From Bog-756 sp963718405 (GTDB taxonomy: Bacteria; Actinomycetota; Acidimicrobiia; Acidimicrobiales; RAAP-2): a DNA stretch of 64,000 nt. The notes under the pieces were generated by a model. That model saw nothing but the letters and a program-made list of their open reading frames with translations, made no database searches and was not told the DNA's origin. Of the stretch, positions 52,538 to 60,185 are shown in pieces. Every line of letters starts with the position of its first letter. Position 1 is the stretch's first letter. The translations under genes and the position numbers were made by a program. The DNA lies in assembly GCA_963718405.1 (NCBI GenBank), contig CAVQYZ010000001.1:806001-870000 (forward strand). The letters are read 5' to 3'.

Positions 52538-52580
52538 CGTCCCTAAATAACAGGCTTGGCGGCGCTTATCGACTCTGCCG
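52538..52580. repeat. Intergenic repeat (copy D)
   Basis: The segment AGGCTTGGCGGCGCTTATCG about 60 bp after the methyltransferase gene matches island copy B (GGCTTGGCGGCGGTTATCGA) in 18 of 19 aligned positions. It is followed by a less GC-rich hypothetical gene, as in the island. Confidence 0.65.
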
Positions 52581-52646
52581 ACGGCTCATGCGGGGTCGAG
52601 GTCAAACATATGATGGGTAGGCGGGCCAAGCGGAGGCTGTACCCAG

Positions 52647-53264
52647 ATGCGGGAGATGGATGCAGTGGTTGAACAGGATCGCTCTAGTGAGGCAGACGGA
52701 GGCCACGAGGACCGGCCGATTCCGATATTTCCTCTCAGTAACCGAAGCCTCTGGCTTCTCAAGACTGCGGACGGTGGCCTTGGTCACAGCCCCCTGCTGT
52801 CGGAGCCGAAGGGGACAACTCCCCTGGACACCCATGAAACCGAGGACTCGATCCCGTCGGTCATTCTGTGGGCGATGAAGTATCTGAGGCACGGGTGGTT
52901 CAACACGTCTTCTGACTCCGACCCGGTCCGCTGGCAATCCGGAGAAGAGGACAAACATTCGGCGGTGTATGTCATGGACGACGGGCGCGACCATTGCATG
53001 GTGGCTCGATTCGTAGGGTCCTCACCGGACGGGTGCACCTACTGCCTAGTGACACGCACCAAACGATTGGATTTTGAGGACGTTCGCTATGGCCGAGCGG
53101 AGGCATCTGCACTCTTCTCGCTCGGCCATGCCTTTAGCCTGTGCAGCGTAGTTGAGGGGTCGATTTCGAATGTGGTCCGAGTGGCAGGGTACCGCCGGTA
53201 TAGAGACGTTCCAGCCGACTATCTGCCCCCATCGAAGTTCATCGAGTTCGTCGAGTCACTGTGA
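52647..53264 (+). CDS. Hypothetical protein
   Basis: A 205-residue cytosolic-looking protein of unknown family. It has Trp- and Asp-rich segments (IPSVILWAMKYLRHGWFNTS, SAVYVMDDGRDHCMVARFVG) and a Cys pair (GCTYC). Codon use and base composition look less GC-rich than the neighbours, and repeat copy D lies immediately upstream, which suggests recent acquisition. The ATG could also be the one at 52659 (MDAVVEQ). Confidence 0.6.
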   Translation: MREMDAVVEQDRSSEADGGHEDRPIPIFPLSNRSLWLLKTADGGLGHSPLLSEPKGTTPLDTHETEDSIPSVILWAMKYLRHGWFNTSSDSDPVRWQSGEEDKHSAVYVMDDGRDHCMVARFVGSSPDGCTYCLVTRTKRLDFEDVRYGRAEASALFSLGHAFSLCSVVEGSISNVVRVAGYRRYRDVPADYLPPSKFIEFVESL

Positions 53265-53761
53265 GCGAGCAAGTGGCTGCGGCATCCCTGACCAATGACA
53301 ATGGCCTTCAGGATCCACACAGCATGGGGTACGCCTCAGGCGGCCGATCGTCGTCAACGAAGAGCGGACCTTTACGACACTGGGCGGACGCAGGGTGCCC
53401 CTGATCAGTTCCTTTGACACCTCAGGTTTCGTCCCAATCATTTGATACCGGCGCGATCTGGGTGGAGCATCACGTCCCTAGCGCCCGACTCGCCTCTTGC
53501 TCGGTCAGCAACGAGCGGGCCGAACGCGGGGCCGAACTCCGTACCGGAGTGGCGGAACTGGGAGTGCCGCATGCCGCTAGTACCGACCCTGGACGCTGGT
53601 GTCCCTGACCGCCCGGGACGGGTCGGTGATCAGCCATTAGTTTCGACCTGCATCATCCAGCGGAAAGGGGATTGCAAATGCCTTTGTTCCGATGCGGGAC
53701 TCTCAGGTACCGTTGACTCTGACGGTCGAAGTTGTCGACCCAGGCCGGCGGAAGGGGAACG
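53265..53761. other. Intergenic region with two repeat-family fragments
   Basis: No gene is visible. Two segments resemble the island hairpin repeats: AGGGTGCCCCTGATCAG near 53391-53407 and GGTGTCCCTGACCGCCCGGG near 53598-53617; the second can form a GTCCC/GGGAC hairpin. The remainder is unremarkable apart from a lower GC content. Confidence 0.5.
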
Positions 53762-54148
53762 ATGCCAGACATCATTGGCGCAGTCGTTGGGGTTGGATTT
53801 CTCGCACTGTGGATTTACTGCATGTACGACGTCATCACCACCGACGACGCCATCATTCAGCACTTGCCGAAGGCCCTGTGGATCATCATCGTGGTCCTCC
53901 TGTCCGATCTTGGGTCACTGCTGTGGCTGGGATTAGGGCGACCACGCGTATGGGCACGACGAGCCAACGACCCGAGTTACCGGGCCTCCCGCCAAGAGGG
54001 CCTCTATGCGGGCACATCCACTGGGGAGCTCCGTGGGGCAAACCCAATCGTTCAATATCGTGAAGAGCAAGCCCGGTTGCGGTTGAGAGAAGAGCAGCTC
54101 AACCGACGCGAAGCGGAACTGCTGCGCCGAGAGCTAGAGGAGGGCTAA
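53762..54148 (+). CDS. Membrane protein with PLDc_N-like domain and coiled coil
   Basis: A 128-residue protein. Two membrane helices lie at about 3-25 (IIGAVVGVGFLALWIYCMY) and 38-60 (ALWIIIVVLLSDLGSLLWLG), with the VITTD...LPKALWIIIVVLL pattern of the phospholipase D N-terminal domain found in many actinobacterial short proteins. The C-terminal 35 residues are a charged coiled coil (REEQARLRLREEQLNRREAE). The ATG at 53762 follows AAGGGGAACG. The role is unknown. Confidence 0.8.
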   Translation: MPDIIGAVVGVGFLALWIYCMYDVITTDDAIIQHLPKALWIIIVVLLSDLGSLLWLGLGRPRVWARRANDPSYRASRQEGLYAGTSTGELRGANPIVQYREEQARLRLREEQLNRREAELLRRELEEG

Positions 54149-54309
54149 CTCGGACCAAGGAAGCGAAGGCTCAATGCGACCTGACGCCGCGACTCTCGCT
54201 CTGAGCCGTCGATGGATGAGGCGTCAGATGATGCATTGGCCACGGTGTAGGTAGCGGGTTCGAGGAATACCTGGCGAGACGGCACTCCACAAGCGAGCGG
54301 TTGCAAGAG

Positions 54310-54380
54310 AGCGGCTGAAGGGGATCGAACCCTCGTCATCAGTTTGGAAAACTGAGGCTCTACCATTGAGCTACAGCCGC
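54310..54380 (-). tRNA. tRNA-Gly (anticodon TCC)
   Basis: On the minus strand the sequence begins GCGGCTGTAGCTCAATGGTA and folds as a standard cloverleaf: 7-bp acceptor (GCGGCTG/CAGCCGC), D arm GCTC/GAGC, anticodon loop TTTCCAA with TCC, and T arm GGGTTCGATCCC. The 3' CCA is not encoded. The gene reads into the intergenic space before the PLDc_N-like gene. Confidence 0.96.
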
Positions 54381-54681
54381 GTGATTGAACCGGGTGAGCA
54401 TAACATCTGCCCTCCAGCTGGCCTTTTGCACATTCGCTCCGCCCCAGGGGCGGACCGGGCGACAGGCCGGTCAGGGGCGGTCGCTGGCCCGCACGCTTCC
54501 GGTGTCAGGCTGCCTGATCGGTGGTCCGCCAGGCAACTACATCAGGCTGGGCGATGCCGCCCGCTGATCAGAGGATCTCGCCTCTCGGGGCAGATTCGAG
54601 TAGGCGGGCTCAGATGTCCAGCGGTGAACGCCCGGCAAGACCAGGGGACGATTCCCCTTCAGTCGACCCGACCAACCGAAC
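54381..54681. other. Intergenic region with a possible terminator hairpin
   Basis: No gene is recognised. CCGCCCC-AGG-GGCGG at about 54438-54453 is a short GC hairpin without a clear T-run. The region separates the tRNA from the end of the GtrA gene. Confidence 0.4.
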
Positions 54682-55260
54682 TCAGAGGGAGGCGTCGACG
54701 ACCACTTCTTCGACGGTGTTATCCGTCGGAAAGATGAACTTGTGGTACACGACGAACTTGACCAACCAGAACGCCACGTTGACGAAGAAGAAGGCCACGC
54801 CGACCAGAGCCAGATGGAAGTGGTTCGTGATGTGGTGGGCGATGGCCCCGGTGGCCAGACTGGTAAGGAGGATGCTGGCCGCAGAGGTGGCCCAGTACAG
54901 GATGACCTGTCGACCGACCTGGGTGCGTTTGGCGTCTTTCCAGATCCAGTACCGGCTCATCAGGTAGGACGGGACGGTGGCGACCACATTGGCGATCAGC
55001 GCGGCCGTGGTGGCCCCGACCAAGTGGTTGCCGTACAGAATCAGAAGCGTGATCTCGCTGATGGCGAAGGCCAGCACCGAAGTGGCGGTGTAGCGGACGA
55101 GCCGGGCCACCTGAGCCCGACTCCTGACCAGGAACGCCCCGAACTTCGTAGTGCTTTCTTCGATCGGGTCATCCCAGGCCTCGCCATCTGGTCTCAGCTC
55201 GGCATTGACCGGATGGGTGCGGGTTTCGGCTTCGACAGGCTGGTGGAGGGCGCTCGACAC
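54682..55260 (-). CDS. GtrA-family membrane protein
   Basis: A 192-residue protein with four membrane helices after a charged N-terminal tail. The GtrA signature is present: VRYTATSVLAFAISEITLLI, IANVVATVPSYLMSRYWIWK, and the C-terminal FWLVKFVVYHKFIF. Relatives act in the flipping or use of polyprenyl-linked sugars for cell-surface glycans. No glycosyltransferase is nearby, so its partner is not evident. Confidence 0.9.
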   Translation of the reverse strand: MSSALHQPVEAETRTHPVNAELRPDGEAWDDPIEESTTKFGAFLVRSRAQVARLVRYTATSVLAFAISEITLLILYGNHLVGATTAALIANVVATVPSYLMSRYWIWKDAKRTQVGRQVILYWATSAASILLTSLATGAIAHHITNHFHLALVGVAFFFVNVAFWLVKFVVYHKFIFPTDNTVEEVVVDASL

Positions 55261-55506
55261 TACGTCCGCTTCCGCCCGCTTCCGCGTCCTCGCCCACGTC
55301 CACGCGGCTAACAGAGATTGCGTCCCCCTCGCTCATTTGCGGCGCAGCCCCACTTTCTCATCGGCCCAGTGGTGAACGGCTCAAGCGTTCGAACCGTTCA
55401 TGGTGTCCCTGAGAAGCAAAAGGGTACCAGCTTCCTCCCCCGGTCTCAAAGAGTTTTTGGTTGCCGAGCGCACCGTCAAAACACTCGACAACGAGTGCGG
55501 CGCGGG

Positions 55507-56118
55507 CTATGGCGCCGCGGTGATCTCTTTACCCGAAGGGGAGAGCACATACCACAGGCCACCGTTGTTATTGATGCCCTGACCGGTGGCCTGGCCGGGT
55601 TCGGAGTCGCCGACCCACAGATATAGCGGCCACTTGTTGTAAGTGATCTCCGTGGTCCCGTCACTACGGTGCGTGGTGCCGAGCAGCGCCGTGCTCACGC
55701 CGGGTCCCGCCAACGGAACGGTCTTTCCCGCCGGTAGCAGCAGTGGCGGCCAAGCCTGGGCACAGGCGTTGTAGCAGGTCGACGTACCCTTTTCCGCGTC
55801 GGGAACGAAGAGGTAGAGCGTGAGGCCCTGCCCGTCGACCAGTACCGTTCCGAGTCCCTTGACCTGGCCGGTGCGCACCTCGTAGCTCGGAGTCGGCCCG
55901 GTGGTCGTGGTCGTGGTGGAGGCCGCCGGTTTGGACGTGGTAGAGGTGGTCGAGGGGGCCTGGGTGGTCGTCGGCGAGCTGGAGCTCGACGATCCGCACC
56001 CGGCGATGAGCACGGAAGAGACCACCATCACCAACATCACCGGGAGCCCCCATCCCCGGTTTGCACGGATAGGGCCGTTGGTCGATGTCCCTAATCTCAC
56101 AGCTTTCATATCTTTCAT
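55507..56118 (-). CDS. Secreted-repeat lipoprotein (YxxxD-type, COG4315-like)
   Basis: A lipoprotein of about 203 residues. The signal (LPVMLVMVVSSVLIAGCGSS) has lipobox LIAGC, followed by a Ser/Thr/Pro stalk. The rest carries two copies of the secreted repeat with its aromatic-acidic motif: GQGLTLYLFVPDAEKG and YNKWPLYLWVGDSEPG. Related proteins are found beside copper or redox genes; the function is unknown. The ATG at 56118 or 56109 may start it. Next to the copper monooxygenase-like gene. Confidence 0.87.
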   Translation of the reverse strand: MKDMKAVRLGTSTNGPIRANRGWGLPVMLVMVVSSVLIAGCGSSSSSSPTTTQAPSTTSTTSKPAASTTTTTTGPTPSYEVRTGQVKGLGTVLVDGQGLTLYLFVPDAEKGTSTCYNACAQAWPPLLLPAGKTVPLAGPGVSTALLGTTHRSDGTTEITYNKWPLYLWVGDSEPGQATGQGINNNGGLWYVLSPSGKEITAAP

Positions 56119-56210
56119 ATCGAGCTTGTGCCTTTGCCTATCGACGGTGAGCCCCACCCGTTCAAAGGCGTGGGCATGAGCTGACGGAACCCGGCCGCCG
56201 GGCGGAGTCC

Positions 56211-57437
56211 TTAGACCGGATAGTGGGAGTTGGGGAGGGTGGCCGACGTCTCGGTGAGTCCGAGGCACATCTCGTCGGAGGAGCCGTCTCCCCAAGTGAC
56301 GAAGTGGGGAGCCACTTTGCGCAGGGTGGGCAGCTGCTGGGCCAGGGTCGGGTCGTAGCTGCAGGTCACCTGGACCTTGTCACCGGGCACCACCTTGATC
56401 GGTGTCGCCAGGTTGTAGGCCTTCTGGTAGTGGAAGTTGTAGTTGGGGACCCAGAGGATGGTCTTCGCCCCCGGCGTGCCCGGGTTGAGCACCATCTTGA
56501 AGGTCGCTCCCAGGAGATGCATGTGGGCCGACACCCTCACGATGTAGCCACTCTTGTAGATGGGCCAGCTGCACGAGGTGGAGTCGCCGGCCGGGGGATC
56601 GGCCGGGTTGCGGCCGCACACCGCTTCGATGGCGTTGTCAAAGGTCACCGCACTCTGGCCGAAGCGATGAGCCAGGTTGGCCAGCGATGCGGCGCGGTTG
56701 CACAACGGCCCCGTGACGCCTGAGGGGCAGGGGATGTCCGGAGGGGCGGGAAGCAGGTCGAGCTTGAGCGGAAGGAGCGGAGTGGAGGCCGGGACGGTGT
56801 GCAGCACCAGTGAGTTGCTCACCGGATTGTCCCCGACCAGAAGGTTGTAGTGGACCTGCATGACCACCAGGCTCCCTGCCGGGAGCGAGACCCCGGTTCC
56901 CTTGGGCAGGTTGTCCTCCCCGTGGCCGGGAGCCCAGGCACTGAGCCACGGCGTGTTGGAGATCTGGTCCAGTCCGGTGTTGGGAATGGGGGTCTCGCCG
57001 AAGCAGGTCCATCCCTTTCCGCCCACGTTGTCGGCCTCGGCCGTAGCGGCAAGATCGGGCGGCACGAGGAACAAGATGGCGTGGTGGTCCTCGACGCTAC
57101 CGGGGAAGAACTGGCTCGAGATGATGTACGAGTTCTGCTTGACGTGCGGGTTCATCACCGTGCAGTGGTAGTCGTCCGTGGCACCGGAGGGGGCCTTGGG
57201 CTTGTAGAAGTTCGACTTCATGAAAATGGAGGTGATGGGATGGGCGGACGCCTGGGCGCCGCTGCTGCCTCCGGAAAACGCCGCGATGAGGCCCGCCGCC
57301 AGCAGGACCAGGACGACGAGCGGGATCAGAATTCGGGACTTGCGCACACCGACAGGGTACTCCGTCGTCGCTCCGGGGGTCGGATCGTTTGCGCTGGTCA
57401 CCGCAGGGTCGGCCGGCTCGATCGGTCCTACCGCCAT
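56211..57437 (-). CDS. Copper type II (PHM/DBM-like) monooxygenase-related protein
   Basis: A 408-residue membrane-anchored protein: one helix near residues 35-55 (ILIPLVVLVLLAAGLIAAF), then an extracytoplasmic part. It shows the whole ligand set of peptidylglycine hydroxylating/dopamine monooxygenases: His-His in SVEDHHAILFLV, His in VVMQVHYN, His-x-His in RVSAHMHLLG, and Met in SSDEMCLGL. Conserved Cys pairs are also present. These enzymes hydroxylate C-H bonds using copper and an electron donor such as ascorbate. The bacterial substrate is unknown. Confidence 0.85.
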   Translation of the reverse strand: MAVGPIEPADPAVTSANDPTPGATTEYPVGVRKSRILIPLVVLVLLAAGLIAAFSGGSSGAQASAHPITSIFMKSNFYKPKAPSGATDDYHCTVMNPHVKQNSYIISSQFFPGSVEDHHAILFLVPPDLAATAEADNVGGKGWTCFGETPIPNTGLDQISNTPWLSAWAPGHGEDNLPKGTGVSLPAGSLVVMQVHYNLLVGDNPVSNSLVLHTVPASTPLLPLKLDLLPAPPDIPCPSGVTGPLCNRAASLANLAHRFGQSAVTFDNAIEAVCGRNPADPPAGDSTSCSWPIYKSGYIVRVSAHMHLLGATFKMVLNPGTPGAKTILWVPNYNFHYQKAYNLATPIKVVPGDKVQVTCSYDPTLAQQLPTLRKVAPHFVTWGDGSSDEMCLGLTETSATLPNSHYPV

Positions 57438-57506
57438 GGTCAGGGACTTTGGGGCCCGGGAGGAAAGAGCTCAAAAGCGCCGTCGGCCCGGAGCTGATCG
57501 CTGTCG

Positions 57507-58169
57507 CTACCGCTCAGGCCACAGCGGCTGGTCGATCACGAAGCCCACCGGAGAGCCCCACCGGTTCCGGTAGGAGACCTCGTGGACCGGGCGGCGCGGC
57601 GCTACTCCCCACCGGCCGGTGGGGTAGCCGAAACTCACGCAGCACGACATGACCCAGTGCTCGTCGCGGGGGACACCCAGGATGTCGAAGACCTCGTCCG
57701 GATGGAAGAACCCCAGCACTACGGTGAGCGAGCTGCCGACCCCATGGGCCCGCGCCGCCAGCTGGGCGCTCCACACCGCCGGGAAGATGGAGCCGCCGGT
57801 CGGGTCGGCCAGGACGAAGCCGAACAGGTACAGCGGCACTTCTTCGAAGTGGTCGGCCAACCACTGGGCGGACCGCTGCACCTTCATCATCTCGATGCTC
57901 TCGGCCGCCTCCGGATCGGCCTGGGCCGCAGCCAACCGGTCGGCATAGATGGTCTGCCACAACTGCTCGATCGAGTGGCGGTAGAGGGGGCCGATCTGGC
58001 CGATCACCCCCGGGTCGTCGACCAGCAGGAACTTCCAGTTCTGGGCGTTCCCTCCGGTCGGTGCCCGGATGGCGGCGTCGAGGATCTTCTCCTGTACGTC
58101 GAGGGGGACCGGGTCGGGGCGTACTCTGCGCATGGCCCTGGTGGTGTAGAGCGCTTCCTCGATGTCCAC
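57507..58169 (-). CDS. Nitroreductase-family flavoprotein
   Basis: A protein of about 220 residues. Family signatures are TTRAMRRVRPDPVPLDVQEK (FMN loop), AAIRAPTGGNAQNWKFLLVD, and FPAVWSAQLAARAHGVGSSL. The C-terminal pattern HWVMSCCVSFGYPTGRWG is typical of the actinobacterial subgroup that may reduce F420-linked or quinone-like substrates. GTG 58169 is used for its AGGAAG site; ATG 58196 is possible. Divergent from the next gene. Confidence 0.88.
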   Translation of the reverse strand: MDIEEALYTTRAMRRVRPDPVPLDVQEKILDAAIRAPTGGNAQNWKFLLVDDPGVIGQIGPLYRHSIEQLWQTIYADRLAAAQADPEAAESIEMMKVQRSAQWLADHFEEVPLYLFGFVLADPTGGSIFPAVWSAQLAARAHGVGSSLTVVLGFFHPDEVFDILGVPRDEHWVMSCCVSFGYPTGRWGVAPRRPVHEVSYRNRWGSPVGFVIDQPLWPER

Positions 58170-58265
58170 GGTGGCTTCCTCTCTCCGGTGGTGCACGGGC
58201 CTACAGCCGGTGCACCCACCTCACCGTATCCCCGACCCCGCCGGCGGGAGTGCTATGACCAGGAC

Positions 58266-59561
58266 ATGGCCATGGAGCTGGTGACCGGAGCCCCGGCGGC
58301 CGGCGGTGGTTGCGTGGCCCGGGCCGATGACGGTCGGGTGGTGTTCGTGCGCCACTCGCTGCCGGGGGAGCGGGTGCTCGCCGAGGTGACCGCCGAGACC
58401 AAGTCGTTCCTCCGGGCCGATGCGGTCGAGATCCTCGAGCCATCGCCGGACCGGGTGGAGCCGCCGTGTCCCCATGCCGGTCCGGGCCGGTGCGGGGGGT
58501 GCGACTTCCAGCACGCCTCGCTACCTGCCCAGCGCCGGCTCAAATCGTCGCTGGTGGCCGAGCAGCTGCACCGGTTGGCCGGTATCGACCTCCCGGTGGA
58601 GATCGAGGAAGTGGATGCGCCCGACGGGGTGGGGGTGACCGACGGTCTGGGCTGGCGGACCCGGGTCAGGTTCGCGGTGGACGAGGCCGGGCGGACCGGG
58701 TTTCACCACAACCGGTCGCACGACGTCGAACTCGTCGAGACCTGCCCGATCGCCTCGCCCGGGGTGGCGTCGGTGGGGGCCGGGGCGTTGCGCTGGCCGG
58801 GGGCCCACCACGTCGAGGTGACCGCTCCGCCCATGGGAGGCCCGGCCGTGGTGTCCGTCGAGACCGGACGGTCGGGGCTGGCCTCTACTCCGACCGTCGA
58901 TGCCGGCCTGGTCGTGGACGGCCGGGTGGTCCACGGGTCGGGGCGGGCCCGGTTCGAAGTGGGCGGTCACCGCTTCGAGATCAGCCCCGGCGTGTTCTGG
59001 CAGGTCCATCCCGGTGCCGCCACGCTGCTCACGGCGTGCGTCCTCGACGGGTTGGAGCCCGAGCCCGGTGACCGGGCGGCCGACCTCTACTCCGGCGCCG
59101 GACTGTTCACGGTGCCGTTGGCCCGGGCGGTCGGCCGGCAGGGATCGGTGGTGGCGCTGGAACGGAGCCGCCGGGCCTGCGCCGACGCCACCCGCAACAC
59201 CCGGGGCCTCGACGGCGTGGAGATCGTGCGCTCGGAGGTCACCCCGGCCACCGTGGCCCGCCGGTTGCGGGCGCCCGACATCATCGTGCTCGACCCATCC
59301 CGTGAGGGCGCGGGACAAGCAGTGATGCGAGCCCTGGCCGCCATCGATCCGCCCCCACGGCGCCTGGCCTACGTCTCGTGTGATCCGGCCTCCTTCTCGC
59401 GGGACCTGCGGGTCATGCTCGACGCCGGGTGGACCGTGCGCTCGCTGCGGGGCTTCGACCTCTTCCCCATGACCGAGCACATCGAGCTGGTCTGCATTCT
59501 GCAGCCACCCGGGGCTCAACAGGTAGGTCCGGGATCGAGGAGGGACACCCACCGTCGGTAG
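58266..59561 (+). CDS. RNA (uracil-5-)-methyltransferase, TrmA/RumA family
   Basis: A 431-residue iron-sulfur methyltransferase making 5-methyluridine in rRNA or tRNA. The N-terminal TRAM-like part (APAAGGGCVARADDGRVVFV) is followed by the 4Fe-4S cluster Cys in PPCPHAGPGRCGGCDF and ETCPIAS, then the SAM site DLYSGAGLFTVPLA, VLDPSREGAG and catalytic Cys in YVSCDPASFSRDL. The last 20 residues are non-family. The start is the ATG at 58266. It may be the RlmD/TrmA type; the target base is uncertain. Confidence 0.92.
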   Translation: MAMELVTGAPAAGGGCVARADDGRVVFVRHSLPGERVLAEVTAETKSFLRADAVEILEPSPDRVEPPCPHAGPGRCGGCDFQHASLPAQRRLKSSLVAEQLHRLAGIDLPVEIEEVDAPDGVGVTDGLGWRTRVRFAVDEAGRTGFHHNRSHDVELVETCPIASPGVASVGAGALRWPGAHHVEVTAPPMGGPAVVSVETGRSGLASTPTVDAGLVVDGRVVHGSGRARFEVGGHRFEISPGVFWQVHPGAATLLTACVLDGLEPEPGDRAADLYSGAGLFTVPLARAVGRQGSVVALERSRRACADATRNTRGLDGVEIVRSEVTPATVARRLRAPDIIVLDPSREGAGQAVMRALAAIDPPPRRLAYVSCDPASFSRDLRVMLDAGWTVRSLRGFDLFPMTEHIELVCILQPPGAQQVGPGSRRDTHRR

Positions 59562-59608
59562 GCCTCCCGACCGGAAGGTCCGAGGGGAGGGCTGGTACTC
59601 TCGGCCCC

Positions 59609-60144
59609 GTGCGCCGTCGGGTAGTGGTGGTCGTGGCGGTACTGGCTTGCGTGATGGCCGGGTGCTCGGCCGGGATCGGCTTCCCCCACCTCCACCTCGG
59701 AGGTACCCCTCCCGGCCGGCCCCCACCCGTCCCAGATCGCCCAACTGGTGTGCCGAGCGCGAGGCGCATGTGGACATCGACTCGGCGTTGGGGGAGAACG
59801 CCACCGTCTCCTCGCCCACCTGGGTCGATCACCTGTATACCTGTCGTTACCAGTACCCCAAGGGTTCGATGACCCTGTCGATCAAAGAGCTGTCCAGCTG
59901 GGCGCAGACCACCGCCTACTTCAACGGTCTGGCCACCCAGATGGGCAAGGTCCGTCAGCTGCAGGGGCTCGGTCAGGGGGCCTTCCAGACCACCAACGGC
60001 TCCGTGGTCGTGCGCAAGGACTGGAAGGTGCTCCTGGTGGACATCGCCGGTCTCCCTCCCCACTTCGGAGTCCCTGCCACGCCCTCCAGCGATGTGGCGG
60101 TCACCGTGGGCGACATCATCTTGGGCTGCTGGGCCGGAGACTGA
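59609..60144 (+). CDS. Putative lipoprotein, with one frameshift
   Basis: The start MRRRVVVVVAVLACVMAGCS gives a lipobox (VMAGC). The frame then fails near 59735; a second frame continues REAHVDIDSALGENATVSSP, YTCRYQYPKGSMTLSIKELS and PTWVDHLY to a stop at 60144. The mature part looks like a beta-rich secreted domain of about 145 residues with two Cys. No family is recognised. It lies between the methyltransferase and the copper-ATPase. Confidence 0.6.
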
Positions 60145-60185
60145 CCGGCAGGGGCGTTACGCCCGGCCCACCTCCGGCCCGGGCA

